64,000 nucleotides of DNA from Oscillatoria sp. FACHB-1407 (GTDB taxonomy: Bacteria; Cyanobacteriota; Cyanobacteriia; Elainellales; Elainellaceae), in assembly GCF_014697545.1 (NCBI RefSeq), contig NZ_JACJSA010000019.1, forward strand, positions 106,179 to 170,178. The letters are read 5' to 3'. The notes beneath the pieces are model-generated. The model did not search any database, was not told the origin of the DNA, and worked only from the letters and a program-made list of their open reading frames with translations. The position numbers and the translations under genes were made by a program. Shown piece by piece: positions 24,034 through 32,340 of the stretch; the stretch's first letter is position 1; every line of letters starts with the position of its first letter.

Positions 24034-26521
24034 AGTGATTTTTCCTTAGAGACAGCAGAACGTATACCCAAAACAAGGATGAGGGCAATAACCAGGGCAA
24101 CAGGACAGCCACGGAAAGATACAATTGCAAACCAATGAAACCATACCAAATGGGCAACGTAATCACGACCCACTGAGCAGAGCGAAAGCGTTTTTGCTGT
24201 GAGGATGAGCGCAATCCGAGAACGGCTCCTTTACCTGCGATCGCAGCCAGCAACACCATCCACAAATCGGGAACGGGCACTACCAATCGGTTTGACAGCA
24301 GATGGTGAATCATGTAGGCGTGTGCCTCTGCCCCCGTGAAGCTCGTGGGAAAGTCCCCGGTGGATGACGAGTGCAGGCGATCGCGCCAGAAGCCCATCGC
24401 CGCAGGCAAAGGAAAATAATCCGCCTGATCTGACTTAATTCCCGATTCGTCGTAACCCCCCGCTGCAATAATCACCACCTGTCGCGACAGATGAGGCAGA
24501 GGAGGCGTTGCGCCCTCCTGCCCCAACAATTGCCATGCAGGAATGCGATCATAGGCGCGATCAGGGGGAATTGAGAAGTCAATAATGGGATGCAGCCAGA
24601 GTTGCTTGAACTGCCCCGACCACCGCCGAATCGGACTGAGATGGAGTTGTCGCAGGTGAGCCACCTGGGGATCAGTAACAGATAAGCGATCGACCGATTC
24701 CAACAATTGCCGTTGCAGGTCTGTCGTGCTGGCAAGGGCAGGTTGCGGTGGATCGGGGGAAACCTGATTCACGGTTGTGGTGAGCGACAACAGGTAGGCA
24801 AAGGGGCAGAGACTGTCACACTCTGAGTGAGTTCTGGGCAACCGCACATAGGTCGGAATGCCGTGAATAAAGCCCTGCATACTCCAGGTCAGGTCTGCGA
24901 TTCCAGTGCCTTCACCGACGCTCACGGGTTGCCCATTGGAGTCGCGGGTTGCGCCAAACACAAACCACATTTGTTGATTCACTGCCGATCGCACCGATTC
25001 CGCCAAAACCTGGTCATTGCCGGGCTGCTGGCGATCGAGCACATAGTCCACTCCGACGACCTGGGCATCCAGCGCGGCTAACCGATCCACCAGTGCAGCG
25101 AGATAGGTACGATCGATGGGATTCGGATTGCTAATTCCCGATAGGCGAATGGATTTATCGTCAATCTGCACTAACAACACGGGGGGCGGAGCGACCGGGG
25201 GAACCTGTCCCGTAGCCGCACGATACATGGACTGAGCGTAGACCCGTTGATTGAGCAACCAATCTTGAACGGGATTGAGCAGACTTAACACACTCACCCC
25301 GACCAGGGCGATCGCCTCTAGACGGTTGGGCAAGAAGGGCTGTATTCGCTGCCGCCAACCTACAGGCTGAATCTGAAACAGGGTTGCGTCAGGATGACAG
25401 AATAGCGAGGGAATCAAGTATGCCGAGGGATAGGTCAAATTTTTCTCAAGTTTGAGCACCTGACACGCGGCTAACAGCGATTCCTGAACGTCTTTGTACT
25501 CCGCCAAATTTTGCAGAAACCGCACCAAAAACTCCTGCGCCACCCGATTGTGGATTGGCTCACGCATCACCGCCACCTGGCTCAATCCCAGGTCAATCAG
25601 GGATTCTGCAATGTTTAACCCACTACACGAGTTGAAAATGGCAAACTGCAAGCCTTGCTCTTTGGCACGGGTGAGGTAAGGGGCAATTTCGCAAATCGTC
25701 ATCGAGACATTAGGGGCGATCGCCAACTCTCCACCTGTGATCTGAGTCTCGTTGCTGTGCCCCGCAAAGAACAAGATATCCCACCCCTCTGGGTCAGCGA
25801 TCGCCTGTCCAATTTGGGTTTTGAGTTCCACACTGGACTGCCCCGCTTGCCAACCGACAAACCGCACATCGGCTAAGCGAGAGAGCGATCGCACCGCATC
25901 GCGATCAGTCTGAAAGTTTAAGCCCGAATCATCCCCCATGATGGCTAAAATTCTTGCCTTTGAGCGGTTTCGTCGTCGTGGGGTAACCGTCTCGGCGCGA
26001 ATGTTGGCAGGAGTGCGAACGATGCGAATCATGCCAGTAGCCGCAAACTCAGTGCCAATCTCCCAGGCTTCCCAGGGTAGCCGCGCCAAATCGAGTGGAG
26101 TGCAGGTCAAAAACAGATTCACTGCCTGATGTTGTTCTGCCGTAGTACGGCTTGTCTGAGCAATTCGAGCACGAATCTCATACAGTTCACCACTCCGCAA
26201 CCAGCGATGAAACTCATACAACAACTTCGCCTCAGCTTCTACCACACGGGCGTGCCAATCGACAACAGACGTGAGACTACCACTCTCAGCTGCCCGTCCA
26301 CGCAGGGGCGAATCGGGGCGGAGAATGGGGGTGAGCGTCAGAGAGGCAGTTTTATAGAAGGTGAGATAGACTCGCTGCCATTCCTGAAACAACACGGTTA
26401 ATCCGGGGGGATAGGGCAGGCTAGCCGTAAGTTGTTGTCCCCGTCCCCACGACAACTCAAACAGACAGGTTTGCTCTACCTGCTGCACTTTGAGTCGAAA
26501 TGTAGGGGCATGGGAGGACAT
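24020..26521 (-). CDS. CHAT protease-like + CHASE2 sensor membrane protein
   Basis: 833 residues. The N-terminal third contains a CHAT (caspase-HetF-associated) peptidase domain with catalytic His in DILFFAGHSNETQITGG (about 255) and Cys in FAIFNSCSGLNIAESL (about 297), so the dyad is intact. After a membrane segment (about 395-415) comes an extracytoplasmic CHASE2 domain (LLVQIDDKSIRLSGIS, then ALDAQVVGVDYVLDRQQPG). Three closing membrane helices follow (about 735-825). CHASE2 senses unknown external cues and CHAT cleaves proteins or acts in cell-fate control, so the protein could be a ligand-gated intracellular protease. It lies in the run sigma-like, DUF1822, this gene, DUF928, TpsA. A 400-bp repeat-filled spacer separates it from DUF1822. 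Confidence 0.85.
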   Translation of the reverse strand: MSSHAPTFRLKVQQVEQTCLFELSWGRGQQLTASLPYPPGLTVLFQEWQRVYLTFYKTASLTLTPILRPDSPLRGRAAESGSLTSVVDWHARVVEAEAKLLYEFHRWLRSGELYEIRARIAQTSRTTAEQHQAVNLFLTCTPLDLARLPWEAWEIGTEFAATGMIRIVRTPANIRAETVTPRRRNRSKARILAIMGDDSGLNFQTDRDAVRSLSRLADVRFVGWQAGQSSVELKTQIGQAIADPEGWDILFFAGHSNETQITGGELAIAPNVSMTICEIAPYLTRAKEQGLQFAIFNSCSGLNIAESLIDLGLSQVAVMREPIHNRVAQEFLVRFLQNLAEYKDVQESLLAACQVLKLEKNLTYPSAYLIPSLFCHPDATLFQIQPVGWRQRIQPFLPNRLEAIALVGVSVLSLLNPVQDWLLNQRVYAQSMYRAATGQVPPVAPPPVLLVQIDDKSIRLSGISNPNPIDRTYLAALVDRLAALDAQVVGVDYVLDRQQPGNDQVLAESVRSAVNQQMWFVFGATRDSNGQPVSVGEGTGIADLTWSMQGFIHGIPTYVRLPRTHSECDSLCPFAYLLSLTTTVNQVSPDPPQPALASTTDLQRQLLESVDRLSVTDPQVAHLRQLHLSPIRRWSGQFKQLWLHPIIDFSIPPDRAYDRIPAWQLLGQEGATPPLPHLSRQVVIIAAGGYDESGIKSDQADYFPLPAAMGFWRDRLHSSSTGDFPTSFTGAEAHAYMIHHLLSNRLVVPVPDLWMVLLAAIAGKGAVLGLRSSSQQKRFRSAQWVVITLPIWYGFIGLQLYLSVAVLLPWLLPSSLFWVYVLLSLRKNHYASP

Positions 26522-26569
26522 GGGGGAAGAGAGAAGAGAGAAGAAGGAAAAAAGAAAAAAGAAGAAGGA

Positions 26570-26880
26570 AAAAAGAAAGGGTAAAGGCTAAAGGCTAAAG
26601 GCTAAAGGATGAAAGAAGATGAGTGAACAATGAGAACAAAAACAGAAGGAAATGTTGAGTTTGTTCAGATGAAATCGCTGTAAGGCAGATGGAAAGAGTG
26701 ACTACTTCAATTTACATACCCTCAACTCCCTTCCTAAAATTTAGCCATTGACCACTGACCATTGACCATTGACCATTAACCATTGACCATTGACCACTGA
26801 CCATTGACCATTGACCATTAACCATTGACCACTGACCATTGACCCTTGACCATTAACCACTGACCATTAACCACTAACCT
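26570..26880. repeat. Heptad repeats: AAAGGCT tract and TGACCAT tract
   Basis: Two tracts in the DUF1822-CHAT spacer. First, at 26578-26612, tandem AAAGGCT units. Second, at about 26745-26875, TGACCAT/TGACCAC/TAACCAT 7-mers of the same family as at 2660-3118 but in a simpler order. The DNA between them (26613-26744) shows no gene or hairpin. Confidence 0.75.
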
Positions 26881-26923
26881 CTTACAACAAACCTCTACAT
26901 TTTCCTCTTTTCATCCTTCATCC

Positions 26924-28108
26924 TTACTGCGGGTTAAAGCTAAAGGGAGGGAAGGTCACAACCGCACCATTTGCCATGTCTACTGTGACCCAAAACTGCT
27001 CGTCCCAATTACCGATAACACGTCCATACAGATAACTCTGAGGAGCATCAGGAGTCGTTACCCGTTCCACGAGCAGTTGGTCTTGATCGCGAATCTGGAG
27101 TCTGACCCCCGTGGGAACGTCCGCAGATTGGCTACCCAGGATGATGAGCAGCGACCATTCGGGGTTTTCAGACACCGTGGGTAGTGTCCAGGCAACGGCA
27201 TAGAGGCGTAGTGCAACCCTGCCCCAGTGTAGTTCCCGGTAAGCCCCTCGTGCATCCGAGGGCACCTCTACGCCCACCCGTCCTAATTCACTAATCAGTT
27301 GCTCAAACTGCTCCGTCGGAGAGTCAGTTGTAGCACCGCGATAGCGCATGGCTGAGGCAGCAGGCGGTGGCAGCAACACCCAGGTCAACTCTTGGGCGAT
27401 CGCATCCAGTTGATTTTGCAACCACAACCCTGCGTTAATTCCCGCGTTGATTGCTCCTTCCAGCAGGGTAGACGCTGTGCTTGTCATTGCCTCGACGGCT
27501 TCTCTCGATCCCTCAACGAGAGATTGGGTGGTCGTGGTGGGTTGGGCTGCAACCTGCACTCCACCCACAGGCAGTGCAGTAGGCTCCAGGCAGCGCAGAT
27601 ACAGCAGCAAATCGTTGGCATCGGTGGCGAACCACTCTACAGGCAACGCATAGGTGCCATTGTCTAGCGTTAAGCCATCGGATTCCTGGTGTTGCCGCAG
27701 TTGATCCGATCGCAAGATGGCTTTGACGAGCACCTGTTCCTGTTCTTCCTGCACTTCCAGCAACACGTACAGTTGCGCTGCGGTTTCGAGGGAGTCGATC
27801 GCCCCTGCGGGAAGGGTCACCACCGTATCGGTCAAACTGCCCATCGTCAACAGACACAGCTTAAAGTCACCAACGGTAACGGTATTCGACGACGCTTGCA
27901 GGGTCAGGTCAGGAGCGCGATCGCTCAACCACTGCTCAAATCCCACCAGTGCCAGCGCATCCAGGTAGGTCTGCCATTGCTGATCAGCGGGAACGGTCTG
28001 GCTCTGTTCTACGGCCTGGTCAATTTGAGCCTGGGAAAGGGAAATGCTATCCAGGGCGATCGCTTCGCCATCCAGGCGGGCGTCAGCATCCATAAATGAG
28101 AAGGTCAT
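26924..28108 (-). CDS. DUF1822 family protein
   Basis: 394 residues, soluble. DUF1822 features: the N-terminal ISLSQAQIDQAVEQSQTVPA and QQWQTYLDALALVGFEQWL, then LPAGAIDSLETAAQLYVLLE and the C-terminal LYGRVIGNWDEQFWVTVDM. A stretch near 210-235 (ALLEGAINAGINAGLWLQNQ-like) is helical and hydrophobic. The family is cyanobacterial, of unknown function, and encoded with sigma-like and CHAT/CHASE2 genes. Its ATG overlaps the stop of the upstream sigma-like gene by 4 bp (ATGA type), so the two are translationally coupled, which suggests they work together. Confidence 0.8.
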   Translation of the reverse strand: MTFSFMDADARLDGEAIALDSISLSQAQIDQAVEQSQTVPADQQWQTYLDALALVGFEQWLSDRAPDLTLQASSNTVTVGDFKLCLLTMGSLTDTVVTLPAGAIDSLETAAQLYVLLEVQEEQEQVLVKAILRSDQLRQHQESDGLTLDNGTYALPVEWFATDANDLLLYLRCLEPTALPVGGVQVAAQPTTTTQSLVEGSREAVEAMTSTASTLLEGAINAGINAGLWLQNQLDAIAQELTWVLLPPPAASAMRYRGATTDSPTEQFEQLISELGRVGVEVPSDARGAYRELHWGRVALRLYAVAWTLPTVSENPEWSLLIILGSQSADVPTGVRLQIRDQDQLLVERVTTPDAPQSYLYGRVIGNWDEQFWVTVDMANGAVVTFPPFSFNPQ

Positions 28109-29628
28109 GATTCGGTGCTCCTTTGGTCAAGATATTGGCACAATCTGCGGGCAAATAGGCTATCCAGGGGGCAATGTCTGGCGACGCTGGCTTCGGCTTC
28201 GGCTTGCTGTAAGATAGCCGCAATTTGTTCATCCAACGCTGCATCAATGGTCTGGTCTAAACTCTTCAAGCGGTTGGGGTCAGCGTATTCCCTGGCTTTG
28301 TCGAGGATGCGATCGCGCAAGGTCAACAGTAATCGCTGCCGCACATCCGCCCGAAACTCCTTGAGCTTGAGCAGGCGAGTCACCTGATATTGCGCCTGCA
28401 ACCCCACCTCAGCGGCAATTTCCGTCATCGATCGCCCCTGACAGTGAAACAGGTGCATCCCTGAGAGAAACTGCTGCATCACCTCAGACCCTTTGCGCCG
28501 CAACTGCCCCAGGCGATCGCTGGTGACTTGTGCCAGCGTTTGATCCAGCGAACTGAGAAACTGGTTGCGGTAGAACGATAGAAACTCATTTTCTTCTTCT
28601 TGCTCTGCATCGCGTTCGGGGGACTGAAGCTCGACAGCTAACGCCTGCTGTTCTGGCTGATCCAGCGATTCTGTGGGTGCGGCTCCACCCCGTACATAGA
28701 TACGATATTGCCGCAGTAGCGTTGCCAGTGCCTGCAATCGGCTCAACGTCGCTTCGGGAGTCAGTTTCTGAGTCACACCTTCGAGGTATTGGGCAATCCG
28801 CCGCAACTGATCCAGCGTGGGAGGGGGACACTGTCCTTTCCCGCCCGATTGCCGTTGTTGCAAACGGTCTTGCCGATAAATCTGGTGATAAGCCTGTAAC
28901 AACTGGCTTGCCTGGTTAATCTCGGCGATCGTCAGGGCATGAAACTCAGCGAGAATGCGTTGCAGTTGCTTAGGGGTGGTGTCATTGAGAATCGCCCAAT
29001 CGCTAATCAGGTAAATTCCGTGGTCTAACAGAAACGCATTCACCTCTTTGTCGTGACGTACCAGACGAGTTGCCCAGGTGCTCAAGCTAGCTTTAGCGGG
29101 GTCAAAACTCTGCAAAATCTCAGTCGCCAGCGATCGATAGGTGGTTCTGGTGGCTATCTGGGGCGCACGCCGCACCTCCAGCACATCATTCAACACGAGG
29201 GGAAACAAGTCATACCGAGTGAAGCCATGCTCATTGCCAAACTGACCCTCCAGATGCAAACACACCTGCTCAATCTGATTGGAGATGTAACACCGTAAAC
29301 ACATCTCAGCTAAACGCCGCTCGTCAGAAGGCGTTGTTTCGCTCTGCCACACCTGCCAGAGTAGCCGTTGAATCGTGGCATCTGCCAGATCTGACTGCCG
29401 TAGATCATCCCCAAACTGCTGTAGCAGAAACGCCTTTGCTGCCGCAATCTCCTCAACCTGACGTCTGCCAGTCGCATCCAGTCGAACAAATTTCCAATAC
29501 TTCACCGCAGAACTCATAACGCTCCTATCAACCCGGTCGGCGATCGCTGAAATTGTCTTCAATTGTTTCACCTCCTTTGGCTGTCGTGCAGAGTTTTGAC
29601 TAATTTCTTTAGTCACTGCTTCATACAT
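28105..29628 (-). CDS. Sigma-70-like / HTH regulator of the DUF1822-CHAT cluster
   Basis: 507 residues. The middle contains a sigma region-2-like helical segment (ATEILQSFDPAKASLSTWAT followed by RLVRHDKEVNAFLLDHGIYL). The C-terminal part has a helix-turn-helix resembling region 4 (GRSMTEIAAEVGLQAQYQVT then RLLKLKEFRADVRQRLL). Length exceeds ordinary ECF factors (about 200 aa). I recognise it as the large cyanobacterial sigma-like family that precedes DUF1822 genes; whether it truly binds core polymerase is not shown. As first gene of the run it would control or report to the CHAT/CHASE2 protein. ATG at 29628; an internal MSSAVKYW start is possible. Confidence 0.55.
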   Translation of the reverse strand: MYEAVTKEISQNSARQPKEVKQLKTISAIADRVDRSVMSSAVKYWKFVRLDATGRRQVEEIAAAKAFLLQQFGDDLRQSDLADATIQRLLWQVWQSETTPSDERRLAEMCLRCYISNQIEQVCLHLEGQFGNEHGFTRYDLFPLVLNDVLEVRRAPQIATRTTYRSLATEILQSFDPAKASLSTWATRLVRHDKEVNAFLLDHGIYLISDWAILNDTTPKQLQRILAEFHALTIAEINQASQLLQAYHQIYRQDRLQQRQSGGKGQCPPPTLDQLRRIAQYLEGVTQKLTPEATLSRLQALATLLRQYRIYVRGGAAPTESLDQPEQQALAVELQSPERDAEQEEENEFLSFYRNQFLSSLDQTLAQVTSDRLGQLRRKGSEVMQQFLSGMHLFHCQGRSMTEIAAEVGLQAQYQVTRLLKLKEFRADVRQRLLLTLRDRILDKAREYADPNRLKSLDQTIDAALDEQIAAILQQAEAEASVARHCPLDSLFARRLCQYLDQRSTES

Positions 29629-29652
29629 CCGGGTGATTTACACCTATGCAAC

Positions 29653-29706
29653 TCTGGAGAGTGGGGAGTGGGGAATGGGGAATGGGGAGTAGGGAGTGGG
29701 GAGTCT
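29653..29706. repeat. GGGGART heptad tract
   Basis: Seven or so tandem GGGGAAT/GGGGAGT units with 7-bp period, between the sigma-like and Uma2 genes. A second such tract lies at 47022-47080. This is a different STRR family from the TGACCAT tracts. Confidence 0.75.
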
Positions 29707-29762
29707 TGTTAGAATTTGGGTGATCTCCGTTTCTTAAGTGCAACGATACAGGAGGCGATCGC

Positions 29763-30317
29763 ATGACACCATCCATCCTCAACGCCACAAAATGGACGGT
29801 TGACGACTACCACCGCATGATCGAGGCGGGTATTTTGAGCGATCGCCAGGTTGAACTATTAAACGGAGTCATCGTAGATATGTCGCCAGAAGGGATTGAT
29901 CACGCTGACTTGAGCGATGAAGCTGCACAGTATTTGCGTGGGTTATTGGGTAATCGCGCCAAGGTGCGTGAGGCAAAACCGATTACTCTAACTAACCGCT
30001 CTGAGCCAGAGCCAGACCTGTGCATCTGCCAAAATATTCGCTATAGCTCTCACCATCCCTATCCTGAAGATATCTTCTGGGTGATTGAATATTCCGACTC
30101 TAGCTTGAAGAAAGATTTAGAAGTAAAGAGCACAATTTATGCCGTTGCTGATATTCCCGAATATTGGGTTGTCAACCTCAAGACAAGGGAACTGATCGTG
30201 TTTCGTGACCCTCAACCTGAAGGCTACACCACTCAAATGACCTATACCTCTGAAACAATCAGCCCACTCGCTTTTCCAGATGTGGCGATCGCCGTAAATC
30301 GGTTATTAAATGGATAA
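29763..30317 (+). CDS. Uma2-family (DUF820) PD-(D/E)XK nuclease-like protein
   Basis: 184 residues. Family marks: TVDDYHRMIEAGILSDRQVE, LLNGVIVDMSPEGIDHA, the acidic SEPEPDLCI, then WVIEYSDSSLKKDLEVKSTI (Glu and Lys of the nuclease core) and DIPEYWVVNLKTRELIVFR. Uma2 genes occur in tens to hundreds of copies per cyanobacterial genome; most are of unknown role. GGAGGCGATCGC precedes the ATG with suitable spacing. Intact. Confidence 0.9.
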   Translation: MTPSILNATKWTVDDYHRMIEAGILSDRQVELLNGVIVDMSPEGIDHADLSDEAAQYLRGLLGNRAKVREAKPITLTNRSEPEPDLCICQNIRYSSHHPYPEDIFWVIEYSDSSLKKDLEVKSTIYAVADIPEYWVVNLKTRELIVFRDPQPEGYTTQMTYTSETISPLAFPDVAIAVNRLLNG

Positions 30318-30367
30318 AGGTCAGGGAGGGTTGATTTAACCTATTCAGAATCTAGAAGGAGTTCATT

Positions 30368-31846
30368 TTGTATCAAGCGTGGAGACAACTCGTTAGGTAT
30401 AAAAAGTTCTGGTTTCCTGTAATCTTGTTTGCTCTTGGGTTATGGTTTGCTCCCATTGCAATTCAAAATCTCTACCAAGCTTGGGCTTCACTAACAAATA
30501 CTGAGAAAATATCAACTATTCAAACAATTGCAACCATTGTTGGTGGTCTTGCAATTTTCTTGAACCTTAAACAGAGCCATGAGCAGCAAATTACTGACCG
30601 TTATTCTAAAGCGGTTGAGCAGTTGGGAAGCAGCCAACTGTCTGTTCGCATAGGAGGAATCTATGCACTAGAGAGAATTGCAAAAGATTCACCTAAAGAT
30701 CACTGGACAATTATGGAGGTTCTCACTGCATTTGTTCGCAGACCTCCTCCCTTAAATGAATCAACAACAGAGGCTTTAGCAGGAAGAACAAGACCTATTG
30801 ATGCAGACGTTCAAGCTGCGCTTACCGTTATTGGACGGCGTGACGCTAGTCGAGATCCACAAGACAAACCGTTAGATTTGAACCATGCCAATCTTTGGGG
30901 AGCCGTTCTACAGAATGCTAATTTACATGGAGCGAATCTAATAGGTGTTGATTTATCTGACGCAAACTTGTGTGGAAGCAACCTTGAGGGTGCTTTTTTA
31001 GCAGAAGCAAGGCTCGAAGGTGCTCGCTTTAACAGTCAATCTAATCTACGGGAAACCTATTTGAAGGAAGCCAAATTTGATTATAAGACTAACTTCACTG
31101 GAGCGGATCTAACTGGTGCGATTTTAGAAGAAGTAACCGGAACACGAGTTAATTTTGAGAAAGCAGTTTTGACTAGAGTTAACTTTGATAAGTCAAAGCT
31201 TGCCCATTCCAAATTCCGTGGAGCTAATCTTCAAGACGCGACGCTAAGAGCAGCAGAACTTAACGAATCTGACTTTAGCAAAACCATTCTTAAAAATACT
31301 AGCTTTCAAGAAACTAATCTTAGTGGAGCATGTCTCAGGGCTATAAATTGGGGAAGTGAGTGTACAGATTATGCGCTTAGCAAACTCACAAAATTGCAGC
31401 CCAATGTTGCACCGATTGCCAAGCGAAAATCCAATCGCATAGATAGAATCCTACTTCTTCAGAAGCTCTATAGCTCGTTTAGAGTACTGAAGACACGTTT
31501 GGGATTTTATACCATTGAAACGCTGTCCAGTAGGACTGGTAGCTTAAAGCAAGTGACAATTAATAAAGTAAGCTTCAAGAATACGGTCCTAAGTGAAGCA
31601 GATCTTGGTGATTCTAATTTTCGTGATGCAGATTTTACTGGAGCGATTCTCAACAAAACTCAACTACAAAACACGATACTTGATGGGGCTGATTTTAGTA
31701 GAGTTGACCTCACAAATGTTTTGCATTTCACCCCTAAACAAGCTCAATCAATTATTACTGATAGTCGAACTAAGTTTAACTCCCAATTATTGAAAGAATT
31801 AAACCCAAATACCAAAGCTGTAGAAGAGCCTGATGACGATTTCTAA
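30368..31846 (+). CDS. Pentapeptide-repeat protein with N-terminal membrane anchor
   Basis: 492 residues. Two N-terminal membrane segments (about 12-34 and 50-70; FWFPVILFALGLWFAPIAI and IQTIATIVGGLAIFLNL) precede RYSKAVEQLGSSQLSVRIGG and YALERIAKDSPKDHWTIMEV. This membrane-proximal module is common in cyanobacterial pentapeptide proteins. Then come two blocks of A(D/N)LxG repeats (about 170-330, with LWGAVLQNANLHGANLIGVD, and 395-465), split by a basic linker. The start is TTG at 30368 with AAGGAG six bases upstream; no ATG occurs before residue 116. The gene lacks GCGATCGC words and is A/T-rich, suggesting an accessory origin. Confidence 0.85.
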   Translation: MYQAWRQLVRYKKFWFPVILFALGLWFAPIAIQNLYQAWASLTNTEKISTIQTIATIVGGLAIFLNLKQSHEQQITDRYSKAVEQLGSSQLSVRIGGIYALERIAKDSPKDHWTIMEVLTAFVRRPPPLNESTTEALAGRTRPIDADVQAALTVIGRRDASRDPQDKPLDLNHANLWGAVLQNANLHGANLIGVDLSDANLCGSNLEGAFLAEARLEGARFNSQSNLRETYLKEAKFDYKTNFTGADLTGAILEEVTGTRVNFEKAVLTRVNFDKSKLAHSKFRGANLQDATLRAAELNESDFSKTILKNTSFQETNLSGACLRAINWGSECTDYALSKLTKLQPNVAPIAKRKSNRIDRILLLQKLYSSFRVLKTRLGFYTIETLSSRTGSLKQVTINKVSFKNTVLSEADLGDSNFRDADFTGAILNKTQLQNTILDGADFSRVDLTNVLHFTPKQAQSIITDSRTKFNSQLLKELNPNTKAVEEPDDDF

Positions 31847-31930
31847 TGTAAGTTTACCTAACTCAATATTTTTGCCAGGGTACAAGAATAGGAATTTTCT
31901 ATGACTTGCTTTTAGTTTATTCTGCTATCA

Positions 31931-32340
31931 CTACTGTGTGAATTGCTGACGTAGTTCTCTCAACATTTGGCTTGTTCCAACTTCAAAGGCGCGTTGCACC
32001 AACTGAGGAATCATCTCTGCGATCGCCAAATCAGGCAATGTGAGGCTAATAAGGTGTTGCTGAATAGAGGGTGATTTTCCTGACGCAGATGTGAGCGAGA
32101 CGCTCACACTCCCTTTAGGCAAAGCGTTTCAACCCGTGCGAGCATCTTGCTCGCGACTCATTCACCCCCAAGATCAGCAACGCCACTAATAGTTGATGCA
32201 GGGATGCGGCGATCGCCCCCCAGTTCCTCTAGCAGTGCTTCGTATTGCTTCCAGAGAATATCGTGCAATTCGCTGCATAGGTCTATTAATCGCAGAGGTA
32301 AGTAATGGTGAATCCACTGAATAGGCTTCTCTTCAGACTA
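31931..32340 (-). pseudogene. Possible gene remnant split by palindromic repeats
   Basis: Two minus-strand frames flank a patch of palindromes. The upstream piece (stop at 32158) reads LIDLCSELHDILWKQYEALL then EELGGDRRIPASTISGVADL but has no ATG after the preceding stop. The downstream piece (31931 to about 32075) reads SIQQHLISLTLPDLAIAEMI then PQLVQRAFEVGTSQMLREL in another frame. Together they look like a roughly 110-residue gene interrupted by the repeat insertion at 32090-32154. I do not recognise the family; a chance arrangement cannot be excluded. Confidence 0.3.
32090..32154. repeat. Palindrome patch, includes copy 2 of the 2554 repeat
   Basis: TGTGAGCG-AGA-CGCTCACA (32090-32108) is followed by GCGAGCA-TCT-TGCTCGC (32138-32154). 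Both have the same design, an 8- or 7-bp perfect stem around a 3-bp centre, and the second equals the reverse complement of the element at 2554-2570. Confidence 0.6.
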
